Source of the DNA: Stratiolaelaps scimitus
Taxonomy: Eukaryota; Arthropoda; Arachnida; Mesostigmata; Laelapidae
Assembly: GCA_019614645.1 (NCBI GenBank)
Contig: JABWDB010000001.1
Location: 27,831,501-27,895,500, forward strand
DNA length: 64,000 nt
Direction of reading: 5' to 3'
Below the pieces are notes generated by a model. It saw only the letters and a list, made by a program, of their open reading frames with translations, did no database searches and was not told the DNA's origin. Below, in pieces: positions 47,480-60,359 of this stretch (the stretch's first letter is position 1; every line of letters begins with the position of its first letter). The position numbers were made by a program, and so were the translations under genes.

Positions 47480-50400
47480 TGAGTAGTCGACTCAGCTGGA
47501 AGTGGCGCAGATCCGCTATTGCGACACATCACTTTCCGTATCCATAAACCTATGTAGCGGGTAGACTCTTATGGCCCGGCTGAGCATCATCAAGCTTCTG
47601 CGTTCGAAATGGGCGTGTCTAGGAGATGTGTATCGCAGAACTTCTGCTGTGCTCGTCATTGCCGATTTGTCACTAGGGCCTTATGCTGTGACAATGTATC
47701 TGTCTTTCGTAGTAAATACATTTCCAATGGATCTCGAATTTGCATTGCAGTTTGGCAACGTGGTTGTACAGACAGTGATTCTGTGAGGATGCGACTGTTG
47801 TTGTTTACGTCGTCCTCTCGGTATAGTGTTCCATACCCAATGTTCCGGATTAGATCCACTCTCATATCACTGACTTGGCCTTCCGACAATTTCAGACTAG
47901 ACTCGTTCACAGAGTCCACACGCGACCCGACTGCCTACGCCTATTATCCTCGGGGTTACTACTTGATGAGTTCAATGCCTTTAGCCGAGCTGCTCTTCTC
48001 AGGAAACTCCTCGGAATTGTGCCCTGCGATGTTCATAGCGCCTATTATAGCAAAGCCAAAAATGTTCGGACATACATTCAATATATTTCTATCCCGTAAC
48101 GAGGAGAATAAATATAAAATCATGAGTTTGACATAGACAAAAAGGTGCAAGAATAACTACTTCTAATGTAAAGCATTGTTTTCAATTATTCAGAATACAA
48201 ATTTGATATTACCTTTAAATTGGGGGGCAGGTATCACCTGAATTTGAGAGTTTTACCCAAAAAATGCACAAGATCAGAGAATATATTTTTCCTTAATGTG
48301 GCGACATTTTCGTGTAGAAGAAGCGCTAACAAGCAGAACTCTGCTGAACACCACAGAGTGTCGATGATGAATACCACTAAGGCTGATAGGCAGTTGAAAT
48401 ATTATTCAAATAGTAGTTATGTAATAGGATAAGACACTGATCGTTTAAATCGACAAAAAATCAGTGATAGATTATCGTACTTATTTCCAAGTGTATTATC
48501 TACTCGATCTATTTGAAATATTGCTATATGGACGATAATCCTGTTGGGAACCTTTCAAGAGTGGCAAAGAGTTCTGTAGTGTAAGCGGTCATTGGAATAA
48601 CATCGAGGTGTTATGCACATATATCTCACGTGTCGAATCGACTGCCCGTCCGTCAAAGTAAACAAATCGCTGTAGAGAAGGGAGATAAATTGATGGGCCC
48701 CACGGGCTTGTTCGTCGCGATGCGTTGAGCGATACGGCGACTCATCGCCGGAGACTAGATATAGCACCGACAGATACTAACCACACTGCCACTGTTCTGT
48801 GCATCCACCAGATCCTGGTATCGTTACTTTAGGCGCATGTATAGTTGAAGGGGCAATGATAAGTGTGCTCGCGTCCAAAGGCAGCATCTCGCGACTGCGT
48901 ATGCAGAACGAAGCTTGAACCGCTAAATTATTATATTAAAGACTAAATACTAGCATTGGATGAAGACGGCAACGAGAATAGTTTAAATATGTGTTACTGA
49001 TCGTTTCGGTCGTCCAGTCATTAAAACCTTATACGGGTATGTTACTTCCTGTTGGACAGGGATCGTCGTCTTCTAGCGCCCGGATATGGCTCTGATACGG
49101 AATTGCCCAGGTTTAGCATTTCGTGGAAAATCCAACGACCTTTTTCTCGAGTTCATCGAATCACCCAGAAATTCATGAGGGGGGTTTGGCGATTTCAAAT
49201 CTTATTGCGTCTCAACATCGGTAGTATTATATGCCGATCATATCAATGGTTGAGCGAAAGCCAATTGTGTGTCATAAAAGGTCACGATTTTTTCTGTAGA
49301 TCGAATGAATATCTATAGCACAGATGGAAATTATTAGCACTCACTCTCTCTATAAATTCTCACTCATATATATATGGCCTCATTCAATTTAAGCGTCAAT
49401 ATAATTTGATAGCAAATACAATCCACATCTGTCTCGTAAAAAATCATCTCAATTAGGGTGTATCCCATATCGTGTGCAAACTATTGTAGATCAATGGGCC
49501 TTAGCAAATGGGTGACTGTCGACATGTCATATTTTAAATATAGTTCCTTAGAAGAATAATAATAATAATAATTCGTAATCAATCACACATATCTCGTTCA
49601 ATTTGTCTATTTAACATATGCAATAGGGCCAATAACATCTATGTTTGTCGTGCTAGTCAAGTTAGTACCGCATGGCGGAGAGCCACTTAAATAGTTTACC
49701 TTGGTACGACGCTGTTGTTTTTGATACCGGAGCAGCAGAAACCAATTGGAACTAAATATATGTGGCTGTTGAACCATTTTGAAGGCAATGTAGCAAGAGA
49801 ACTAACTTTAACTGAGTAGATAAATAGCAGACACGCAATTGTAATTCCGTTGCGAGCCGTGCTGCGATCACTTTCATGCTAATACGAAAACGTTTACTGT
49901 TGCTATTGGGTGGCAATGAATGATGATGTATTGTAACTGTATTAAAATTTTGGGCTCACCTATATTGATGCAAGAAAGCAACAGTGTACGCTTTCGGGGC
50001 CCGTCGTGAGAATTCAAATGAACAGATTTTTTATTTAAAAAAAAAGCTGTTGAAAAAAGTGAAACATTCGAATGTAGCAATAATACATTGTACAGTGCTA
50101 TGTTTCTATACTCCAGTTATACACACGTACAGAAATGCAGCCTAACCATGACTTATCCGTTAAGCCCCAAAACTCTTCCGTGACCTTTTGCGCCGTGCGG
50201 AAGCTAAATTCAGAGTGGTGTTGCTTCAGCAGAAGACGAAATAGTTCTTCTTTAGGCTATGAAACTGAAACATTCGCATGAGGGGGACGATGATCTTGCC
50301 ATTTCATCCACGCGTATATGAGGTTCTCGTACATTATGTTTCGCCCGGGTCTCTTCTAAAGTTGTTCAGGAATAGATCTGGTACCATGCCACCTCCTTGC

Positions 50401-52380
50401 GCGAGATATGGGAGCGGCTCAGTGAACGAGACAAGCTCACTCATCGGAAGGAATACACGCGCAGAGGGGAGAGAAAGAGAGAGAGAGAAGGCTCAGACGT
50501 AAAAGTGCGGTGGTTCGTAAATAATCCGAAAGGCGAAGGGTGCTAACCCTACAGAAAACTGAGATTTATTTGAGGTTCACTGGTCTGTGAACAGAGACAG
50601 TTGCTCTTCAACAAAGGAGCTTGTCTTTCGACTGGTCCCAAGCTCAACAACAAGCCGACCGGCTACTGTCAGCTCGCTAATTCTGCGCTGTCTATTCCAG
50701 CTAACCGTAGAGGGTTAGCTTTACTTGTATTTTAGATCAAGGATGTCAAAATTTGTTTGATCGCACATCACTGATTCGGAAGATGAGATGAAGGAAAATC
50801 TTACTAATTTCGGGTATCATATCACTTAGCATAGTGGACGAGTATCGGACATCACTCAGCATAGACGTCTCGTTTTGAGTTGATCAATGACCATATTGAA
50901 ACCATTAGCACTTGTGCAGTTAGTGTACAACCACGATTTAACATACAGGATGGGCAAAGGACTACTGGGTAAATCACCTAGTGACTTTCTGCCCATTTCA
51001 GGAGGAGACTAAGAGGCCATTATGGAAAACACCCCGTTCTGGCATTGAATCTGGTGTATTGAATTTTGTGATACTTTTCATTCGTGAAGGGGCGTCAACC
51101 AAATGTTTATCGTCAACACCGGTTGGGCCGGATAATACCATATCTAAGTATTTTCATGTTTCATTTGCCAGGACACATAAGCCAATCTTAAGAAAATCAA
51201 TTTAGAGACCAAATGAGGAATGGGTGCTCGAAGTAAAATATTCGTTAGTTCGCACATGGTGTGTGTTTATATCGTATGTGTTGTATCTCGGGGTGTGAAG
51301 CGGCGAGCACTGCCCAACTTATAATTAGTTATGATCTATTTTCTTCTGAAAAGGAGTACCTACTAGACATCTGTCACATCGGATTTCTGTCAAGGAAGTG
51401 TCATACGAATGTGCTAACAAGGATCCAAATTAGATTTAATATGTAATATTAGCGGCGCAACATAGTTTCGTGCAAGAAGTGGTCGTCGTACTTAAGTAAA
51501 CGAAACAGGTAATTAATAGCCGACGAGAATGGGGCACCGTGCTGGCATATATTATGACGTCCCTGTCAATGAGTCCCAATGAAGCACTCAGTGACGTTTT
51601 GTTCACGACAATGCAAGTTTCTGGTTGTAAAAACTACGCGCTGAGATGATATCGTAAGAAAACAGTACTTCTCAATTGTGCTCAAGCGTCAGTAAAAGGC
51701 AACAGCCTGATGAGCAATGTCTTTCAAAGACACCCACGAACTTTAGCTGTAATATCTCCGTTGTGCCTGTAAACGCCAAGCAAAAACTTGGAACTCGGCC
51801 TATCACCATGTTGGCGTCGTTCGTCGCTGAACATTCGGTAGACGCACGAAAGGATACTATAGCCTTCATCAATATTCAATTGATATCTATTTGCGGCAGC
51901 TCGAGAGTATAGTGCATCGATTTTTGCTCGAGGCTATGCGCACAATTTATTTGAAAGTTCAAGTTTAACCACACATTTCTATGAGCTGGAAGTGCCACAG
52001 ACGTGCGCTGATGATTGCTCACGAAGCTTTCGTCTTTGGCGGGAGTGTGTAACCGTCGGAAGGTCATTCACTGACGATTGGTTCCCTGTAGTAAAAGCAT
52101 AGCATTATTTCCCTTAGATGAGGCAAAAGTCGATTACCTAGCTCGATTCTATTGGAATCTATTCTAGTAACTCGCTCTGCAAAAAGAACTCAGTTGGAAA
52201 TGAATAAGCTTGTTCTTCTTCTTCGCGTAACGTTCTTCTTAGTTGCAGTTCTCGGCGTCGTGTATGTCGATTTATCACCTACTTGCAAAATGTTCTTCGA
52301 TCATTGACAAAAACTTCCTCACCGTCGCCGTCCGAGGTATACTACTCCAACTTTTGACTGATTCATTCCCTAAACTCTTC
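47480..52380. other. gene-free stretch
   Basis: No recognisable gene. Small repeats include (AAT)n at 49557-49571 and GA-rich sequence at 50466-50488. The plus-strand frame at 47609-48136 (175 codons) has no ATG-supported domain signature that I know. Nothing else stands out. Confidence 0.5.
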
Positions 52381-52465
52381 CGCTGTTCCGGTGTACCCTG
52401 GCTTGTTCATTTACATAGATCCCTATGGAATAACAGAGTGGAAAAAACAAAGAAAAAAAAACACT

Positions 52466-52790
52466 GGGAATTGCTTGAGAATAAAAAACGGTCAACAAGG
52501 AGGTTTATCTAGGTCAGTTGAATCGAGTAAATCAAGCTATCCGCGAGAAAAGACCCGAGAAACGAGGCCAAGTTATTCGACAATGCCAGGCCCCGCACCA
52601 CTAAAATCGTCAAGGAGGCTCTCCAAGTGCTTGAATCGGAGGTGCTTTCGCCCCCACCGTATTCGCCGGCCCTCGTCCTGACAAACTACCACCTTTTCTG
52701 TTCGCTGGTAAACAATCTTAGTGGTCATACATTTGACAGTAGAGATGGCCTCAAATTATCTCAAATTATTAATCTTATGGAGTAATAGTA
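52466..52790 (+). pseudogene. mariner transposase remnant 5
   Basis: Pieces in shifting frames match the middle and C-terminal part of a mariner transposase: a segment ending YLGQLNRVNQAIREKRPEK, then a decayed HDNARPH-like block with ARPRTTKIVKEALQ, then SPPPYSPALVLTNYHLF and SLVNNLSGHTFDSRDGLK. The SPD motif reads SPA, so a catalytic-region Asp is altered. No terminal repeats were found. Confidence 0.75.
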
Positions 52791-53073
52791 TAAGCCCTGA
52801 CTACGTTTCCTGCAGAATAGACAACCTCACATTTTAAAAGAGAACAGAGAAAGAAGAGTGCGAAACATCATATACAAATTCGCCAAAATAAATCCCTATC
52901 TCATTTGGAAAGTAGGGGATGGACTTTTGTATTATACTTAGCTTAGATGGTTGGATAATTTCTAATAATCCTATATGAGCCTATCATAGCGCCGTTTAGA
53001 GCAGCATAATAAGGTTCTCGGTAATAAAGTAATCGGCTAAGGCCTCGCTACGACTACCGCAAACGTTCGATAT

Positions 53074-53352
53074 GTGAATGAGGTCGACCAATCCGAGGAG
53101 GTCGTGTTCAATGCAATAGTACAAATGAAATCTAGCTGTTGTTCCGGCTCGGAAAATCTACCCGCAGATTTAAAAAAAGGCTGGGTTCGGACTCACTGGA
53201 CCGTTAAGAGATACATCGCTCAAAGATCGTTAAAGGCGAAGCGAATACCAGAGATGTACCGCAGAACATGGATTACCTTGGTGCACAAAGGCGGAAAGAG
53301 AGAGAGAGAGAATGATTTGAAAGAGAATCGTTTCCAATGCTGTAGACATTAG
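53074..53352 (+). pseudogene. non-LTR retrotransposon reverse transcriptase fragment (N-terminal part)
   Basis: The frame reads VVFNAIVQMKSSCCSGSENL, then IPEMYRRTWITLVHKGGKRE, then a decayed NRFQ. This follows the LINE pattern of an alternating helix (AI..LK...SPG.D), then P..W..A...P..KGG, then NYRPI. A GA-rich insertion lies between the GGK and DLKEN parts (53294-53312). Only the start of the RT domain is present. Confidence 0.6.
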
Positions 53353-53359
53353 CTTATCT

Positions 53360-56300
53360 CATCACGGAAGTACGCACACAGGAAAGCCTGTATCGATCGA
53401 CACAGAAAAACCCTGTCGCCCGCCTGTTAGAGTTCCTGAACGCTACCGCATTAGTCGTGAATAAAAACGGTTTTGTGGTTGTTAAATAGACCGGCTTCAA
53501 GTGATTTCACACACATGCACACATGAGAGGCTCATGGGTCTTCTCCACTATACAGGGGTTAGTCCAAACATAATGAGCTGGATCTCTGATTTCTCCGGTA
53601 GGAAACATTTTGTGGATAAGGTAAACGACACCTTTTCCAAGACAGATCGTGCGTCTATGGGCAATCTATGATATTTAAGCTTTTCATGGATTCACGCAGT
53701 CGGTATACTCGTGCAACTAGTTAAGGAATCCTCTCATGCTAAACGCTCATGATCTTAGTAACATAAGGCGTTGCTAAAGATCTCTCTGTACGATTTTCTG
53801 AGTCGCTACTAACCGTCAGCTAGTATAGTAAATCGGCAGCTTAAAGAAGTTGCCTCCTGCATTGCTCGGGCCCGAGGAGCTTTAGTCACTGATACTCCTC
53901 AGTACTTTCGTAAGAAGAGCACCGAAAGCTTGCAATTGTAAATGGACCCATTATGAAACGTGTATATAATACAATATCGTGACAAAATACAATCATTTTA
54001 TCGTAAAAATAGATAAATGAGACCGTTCTATTTTAAATGTTCTCTTCCAGATTTACTTACTAGTGGCAGTATCTACCCATACACAAAAGACGCCTGCCGG
54101 ATCATCTCAAAGAACACGCAAAGCGAATACTCTTTATGTAGCAGCAATTGTTCGATAACGTTCTCTAGGGATGGAGAGTTTAGATAATATTGTTATCCAA
54201 GGGCACAGATGGCGCTACTTAACTGCGCAAAAGTCAAAGGTTCAGTATAACCCTTCCGAAGTAGGTTAGCGTGTATAACAACGATGTTGCAATGTGATGA
54301 GATCTATTATTACAGGTAATTCTTATTCCACCTTTAAGATGTAACCTGGAGTCCGTGACGCTGGTGTTAGCTGGGGGAGGGGGGGGAGAGCAGTATAGCA
54401 AAACATTAATAGCTCGATCTTGCCTGAAACTGCCTGTGAGGATTACGACACCGATCTTATTGGATAGTTTAAGGATAGCGCGTGCACTATTTACCTGTAA
54501 AAACGTATGGGGGAATGTATCAATTGTGATCGCATTGCGTAAATGATGACCTGTGCTCCCAACGCGTTACAGTTGTCGCGCCAGATTACCTGTAGCGTGC
54601 TACCGGTCGCGAACTAGCCAACGTCTCCATAAAAATTCATATTTCCCTAACTGTCGTAGCGTAAGCAAGAAGCTACCACCATCACTGTCATATCAATGTT
54701 CCATATCTGCCAGAGACACGTCCCGTTCTCGGGATAGTCACTCTCCAAACGAAGCCGATAAGTTTTCATAAGTTCATTTTATCAGGTAGCTCTACATATA
54801 TAATTGATATGTTCATGGAGACCTTGGTAAATTTGTTGGTGGCCGTCTAGTGATCCATAGTGCTGAATACTTTATAAGTAACAAAAGTATTTCTAGCACG
54901 CGTAGGACCAACTGCGTTGCCTCACATCAACTGCTGGGACAATTCATTAACTTTTTTAACTCTCGTATCACAGTGTCTCTCGGAAGGATCACAGAGATAG
55001 TGTGAACTTCTTACACACCGAGAATTCGTCGCAACAACATCCGACAAGTCCTGCCTCATTGCCATCTTTATGTTTCTCAGAAGCTAAGAAGACCTGTTGC
55101 ACACTCTAGCTATTTCTGGTAGGCGTTATACGCTTCGCCTCTTCCTAATATGTTAATATACTATGATGTTAAAATAGGGTGTAAGGGGTGAGAGCTACAC
55201 GGATCTAATGTGGTGGGTTCATGGACAGTTGGGCCAATCGTTTGCTCATGAGGTTTTAGAAAACAATTGTTCTTATATAATATTCTCGGCTAACAATGCC
55301 CTTGGATATACAATAGCGTAGAGGTGCCCTAGCATTGTACCACACTCTACGCGATACGTACTCACAGAGGTACAGTTAAGTACTTCGGTATGTAGAACAA
55401 ACATAAATATCTATATATGTGTAGGTCACCAGTGAAACTAATTCGGCTGGAAGTGCACAAATTGGACCTGGCTTCGGTGTGGACCTATGTTCACAACGAA
55501 CGTTTATTATACACATTATAATAGGATGTAACATGAGATTAGAGAGGTTGCTTTCTACCAAACGTATAAATTGTAATTAATTGCCTGATCTCACAGCGTC
55601 CAACGGTACGCTGCTCGTGCCTCGCTGAATTCTCTTATTAGCAGGGTTATCGAATCGAGGTTAATGTCGCATGCGACCCTCAAGACTCTTAAGGCGCCTC
55701 GAATAGCCTGAAATGTTCGCAATGAAACTAGAGATAGATTAGCCGTCATTTGCTGTTAAGCAAGCCCAGGCTTGTTGGCACTTAAACGAGAGTAGACATT
55801 TTTTCACTCCTATTTGGAACAAACAGATGGCCACCAAAGCCTCCGCAGTCCAGGCACATCACAATAAGGCAGCTAATGCTTTTACACGTCTTAGATATCT
55901 CTCAGCAACCACCAGCTAGCTAGCCCGTTTAAAAATACATCAATTAACTAATTACTCTTTGATTATTGTAGAAATCAATATATAGACCATTGTATCGTCT
56001 GAACTTTCTCCAGGCATCCAACGTGCCACACTGCGTCTTACATGAGTGCAATACAATGAAAAGCTAATTATTATAGCAGGCGGGGACTAAGCACAAAATC
56101 CCGGTTGATGGTAGAATGAGTGAAACCAAAGTTGCTACTTGAAGAAAGACGTATCCCGGTGATTATATAGCGCACGCAAGCAGCCGGAAATTGCATAGCG
56201 TTCTATTGAGGGTGGAGACATCGCTATTGATTGGATGAGGCGGGGACTCTCTCTTTGCTAAAAATAACTCTAACAGTTCAATACACGACGAAGAATCGGC

Positions 56301-56360
56301 CGCAGTTCGAGTATAGCCATTTGTCTACTTATGGGTAAAAGGCGCCCTAACACACGGTTT
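53360..56360. other. gene-free stretch
   Basis: No recognisable gene. A mariner-end-like sequence may lie at 53552-53600 (see findings), and a G-rich tract is at 54371-54388. All open frames are short. Confidence 0.5.
54371..54388. repeat. G-rich tract
   Basis: GGGGGA followed by eight G residues. It has too few separate G runs for a confident quadruplex. Confidence 0.85.
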
Positions 56361-56397
56361 AGTGAATGTCAGTCGTTTAACTTGTTTCTTTCTTCAG

Positions 56398-56481
56398 GAG
56401 CTAGCGCCCCAGCTCGCCCATGCGCTAGTGGGCGAGGCTTACACCAGGGACTATCTCTGCTTCTTATGGTCATTCACACAG
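56398..56481 (+). CDS. possible internal coding exon
   Basis: A strong acceptor (CTTGTTTCTTTCTTCAG ending 56397) is followed by 84 in-frame bases, ELAPQLAHALVGEAYTRDYL then CFLWSFTQ, and a donor-like CAG/GTGTTG. The frame also stays open to a TGA at 56601. The composition is protein-like and GC-richer than the flanks. I do not recognise the family and no neighbouring exons were found. Confidence 0.25.
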
Positions 56482-56604
56482 GTGTTGTCAAGTCAAAATG
56501 AAGCACTGGTAAAACGTGTTGTTTGTATGAGCCTATCATTCATTTCGGAAGTGTTTCACCCGCACGGAATAGCATGCGAGGCCGATGAGGATCGCTTTTG
56601 ATTC

Positions 56605-57480
56605 GTTTTGAGAACTTATCCTGTGGACTACGGGATGCCTACCGACTCAGTAGCAGCTATGTTATGGTTGGAAAGCCGCTTTATTAATTCCACCTTCTCC
56701 ACCCCCGCCTTTACAATACTCTATGGTGCTCTCGTGCACCAACTTTAACTAGCGCAATGCGGTAGGTCGTCGTAGAAATTTAAAGCCGAGTCGCTTGAGC
56801 AACTTCGTCCGCCACTTTTAGATGCATCTTTGAGACCTTTTTATATGTTTAGAACCTCAGGGAAGACTTCTCATTGCTCTCTCTCTCTCTCTCTCTCTCT
56901 CTCTTTATCTCATTTTCGTACCCCCCGTTTAGCGTTATCCCGTTGTCAATAGCTGTCTTTTAAACAACGCGCTTTCTGAGCGGCGGTCTCTATTTTGCCT
57001 CCACCACCGCTACGGTTAGAAGTAAGATCAATAAGACAATACGCTCAGCAACTTTTACAGATAAACTGTTTCTGCAGCTGTCATGGGTAGCTGCAATGTG
57101 GCACAGTTGTCCTATGTATCTCTAAGGTCAAGGCACCTTGAATCAGGCATGGCCCTTGCACCGTCGCACACACGATACGCTGCACCTCGATATATTACCA
57201 TTGTACAGCTCTAATCTTAGAACTTCAAACCATTCAATAGGTAGTTGCAGTATATCACATACAACACTCTTAAATCTCAAGGATTACGGTTTTTCGAAAG
57301 TTCACCGGAGCGGATTGTGGAACAAACGATTTATCACAAGACACTCATCTTCATGGCTAGAGCTAGTACTCGGGCGAAGCAGTTAACGATTTCGAAATTT
57401 ATTATTATTATATAACAATAGATTAATGATTGATTAATATTTGGATTTTATCATTTTCATTGTAATAAAAATGACAGTTG
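56605..57480. other. gene-free stretch with a CT microsatellite
   Basis: Nothing recognisable other than the (CT)n tract at 56877-56904. Confidence 0.55.
56877..56904. repeat. (CT)14 microsatellite
   Basis: A perfect CT run. Confidence 0.95.
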
Positions 57481-57489
57481 ATTTTCGTT

Positions 57490-57630
57490 TCAAATCATTC
57501 CTCGAGGGAGTCTACCACATCTGCGCCACCGAGGACAAGAGCGCAGGATCTGCCCTTCTTTCCCTCGCTGTGCAGAGAGGCAATTCCACCACCTCCATCG
57601 GGACCATGACGTTCTTGACGCCCTGACACC
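57490..57630 (+). repeat. LINE-like retroposon 3'-end fragment, copy 2
   Basis: This matches 6868-7000. The frame reads FLEGVYHICATEDKSAGS, then LSLAVQRGNSTTSIGTM, and ends in TGA at 57626. Sequence similarity to copy 1 ends soon after the stop. It is probably the C-terminal end of a LINE ORF. Confidence 0.55.
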
Positions 57631-57639
57631 TTAACCACA

Positions 57640-58320
57640 ACTGGTTAAAATTATTGTAAATTTTAAAACACAATATGATATGAAATAAGGGCATACCGCT
57701 ATTTTTAACAAACATCCGTCAATATATATATATGCGTCGATGGCTGTTTTAAACCAGTCCCAATGAACTCGTTCCTCCTCGTTGCTTTTTCTCTTCGTCT
57801 AGATCTCTAACATTCTAAGTGCACATTGACTTGCGATATTTGACGATGTCAGACCGCCTGCGGACGACGAGCCATTTCTGCTGGTAGCTGAAAATGCGTA
57901 CAGCACACAAAGTGCCCCAATTCAAATCTTGCCTGAGGGCGAAGACGATGCGGTCAGTTTAGTTCCCTGTTTACGGACACTTGAAAAGTTTTCTTCCATA
58001 TCCGTCGCAAGTGATTGAATAGGAAGGCACACAAAAGCTAAAAAGATAACATACATTTTTCGATGCATTAGAGAAACGGAGGGCCTGAAATATTTCATCG
58101 ACCACTTTTACTGACAGAATAACGGGTATCGCGTATGCAGGGCATGGACATCCACCAGGATGTGTGTATGCCAAGCCCTTGAACTTTTAACCGAAGGCTC
58201 TCCAGTTCTAATCCCACAGGGCGCATACGAATCGATGTATTCCTGTAATTGCAAACACCGTGTAAATCTGTTTGCGCTTGGCGATACTGATTGCATGCGT
58301 CCCCGATAGCAAGTCTAATA
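57640..58320. other. gene-free stretch
   Basis: Contains a short TA run at 57722-57733 and no recognisable gene. Confidence 0.55.
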
Positions 58321-58334
58321 GAAAGCACTAATCA

Positions 58335-58620
58335 GGTTCGAAATTGTGATCAAAATTCGAATCAAATTCAAGTGGAAATTGTAAGGTCTGTCGAGAACGA
58401 CGACGACGATTGTATAGCTCTGCAAAGGGTGCTCAATATGTTCTTTCATTGGTTTGAACAGATGATTCTCAAAGTCTCGGCACATAAATGTGGCATTGTT
58501 CATTTGCGTAGTAGAAATCTGTGAAATGAGATGTTGGCACATATGAAAACAGCTAAGGATTTTGGGATTCTATGTTCAGCAAGCATCATAACATCGTTAT
58601 AAAGAGGTGTTCATTCTGTG
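58335..58620 (+). pseudogene. non-LTR retrotransposon reverse transcriptase fragment (C-terminal part)
   Basis: The frame reads DDDDCIALQRVLNMFFHWFE, then LKVSAHKCGIVHLRSRN, a stop, then KTAKDFGILCS. This follows the CR1/RTE-type RT pattern DC..LQ..L....W....L.ln..KC.v.hf, then KDLGI. The catalytic (F/Y)ADD lies upstream of the preserved part and is not visible. It is a dead fragment. Confidence 0.65.
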
Positions 58621-58624
58621 ATAG

Positions 58625-60195
58625 AATGAGAACTGCTGTCATAGAAGGTTGCCGGCAGCTGCCTTAAAAATGAAAAACTCCATAGGCGTTCATGAACTCT
58701 ATATGTTGGCATATATACTCTTTTGCGCTAAATAACAAATCGAATATTAGCCTGTTAATATAGTTTTGCAGGGAGCGCAGCAGTTTTGCATCGAGTCCTC
58801 CTTGCTATAATTATCGTACCGGTCACCACAAGTCGCCCGGGTCAACTTCAACAGTTACAGTACTTACATATACAGTCCCCATAATGACTGAGGTAGCAAC
58901 ATAAGTAGTACGTAGGGACATAGCGTGGGAAAACACACCCGAACGTGGACACGTCCCTTATCGCAGGCTCAACTCTTGCCATGACGTCAGAGAAGTGTGA
59001 ATCTTTCTCTATACATTGACCGTAGTAAGGTCAAACAGATACGTGCCGATAAGTGTTTAATAGGAGAAGGACTGGAGGGGTTGAAAACGAAAAATCATTT
59101 TTTGGCTGTGAAGCTCTCGATGACCCAAGGCAATACATTTGCACTGTGCTCCCGGTAACCGCCAATGGCCCATGCAAGCTACCTATATCATTGGCATGCT
59201 CCATCTCCTTATCTTATTTTCGGAAGGCGAAACGTCTTTTTGCCAAACATTCTCGCTCTATCTCCTATTTTCTGTCCTCTGTGACCCCAGCCCTCGATGG
59301 TACTGTTGACCTTCCATGGGACAGTGTGAAGAACATATTTTTCTGTACGAGTTTAAGAAACTGGGATAAGCGTCATGATAAATGTACAGGACAGAGAAGC
59401 GATCTGGGATCCTACACTGTGTGGTAAAATTGATCGAGTTCGATTGTTTGTTCCTCCCACTTCTAAGCTTTCTTCCTCGGCTCGAAGGTCAGGCTGAAAT
59501 ATTCTGTATATAAAAAGTCACAAAAGCTGAATATTGAGGTGCTTACAATACAAGTAATTTCACACATTGATCGTGTTGGCAAAGGTTCGCACGTGTATTC
59601 AGACGAAGTTTTTGCTCACTTGTTTATCGTGGTTCGTCTATCTGTTTCAAACAAAATCCCTTGCTTGTCATAGCCAGTCTTTAATTTGATCGAAGGAATA
59701 CCGAAGACATGGCCGGTGGAATACCGAATACCAATTTTTTTTCCGGGAACTATGCTCGCATTATCTGATGGACGCTATTTACAACAGCCAACCAAGGGGC
59801 GTAATCTGCACGTGTTTCGAAGGTGGAAGACGTAACATATGTAAGACGAGTGGCCAGAATGGGACGTGGCGTAACGTAGCTCGCGTAGGTAGAATGTACC
59901 ATGCATGTGCACGCACTTGGAGACCTGGGGGGTGGGGAACGCGTTCTCTCTCTCTCGAAGAGCTTGACGAGGTTGCGTAGAGCCGAATAATACACCTCGG
60001 GTCGTCAGGCAGCGAGTAGGCACCAAAGACGTGTGAATGGGTTCGCCACCACCAAAATAAATGACAAGTGTTTAATCAACTCCAAGTCAACCTGCGTCCT
60101 CACTTGCAATCCCCGACAGCCCTGGCCATGTCTGACACATAATACAATAAAAAGAGAGTGCGAATATGACCCACTAAACTGAGTTCACCATTAAT
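58625..60195. other. gene-free stretch
   Basis: No recognisable gene. The frame at 59053-59427 (124 codons) starts without ATG and has no known motif. Confidence 0.5.
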
Positions 60196-60224
60196 ACATT
60201 ACATTGACGTCAATACAACATCTA

Positions 60225-60355
60225 CACTGGCTATCGGAAGCCAGAGGCCGCAGGTTCGAGCACCGCTGCGTGACATATAAGAGAGCTTAAGCATTGTAAA
60301 ATTGCAGCTCCTTTAATAAACCAATAAAATCTTTACCTTTACCTTACCTTTACCC
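60225..60355 (+). repeat. tRNA-like retroposon with CTTTACC tail
   Basis: A B-box-like GGTTCGAGCAC (60253-60263) lies in a partial tRNA-like arm. It is followed by GACATATAAGAGAGCTTAAG, GCATTGTAAAATTGCAGCTCC, AATAAACC and a (CTTTACC/TTTACC)n tail to 60354. The part from about 60272 on is shared with 40473-40548. A tRNA-like head plus a tail shared with a LINE-like end is typical of a SINE that borrows a LINE's reverse transcriptase. Confidence 0.6.
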
Positions 60356-60359
60356 AAAA

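Noticed and set aside
47609..48136. 175-codon plus-strand frame
   Set aside because: No ATG at the start and no recognisable motif on either strand.
51000..51205. Possible LINE reverse transcriptase fragment
   Set aside because: Similarity to the GPDN/RP region is too weak to support.
54371..54388. G-quadruplex candidate
   Set aside because: Only two or three G runs, short of the usual four.
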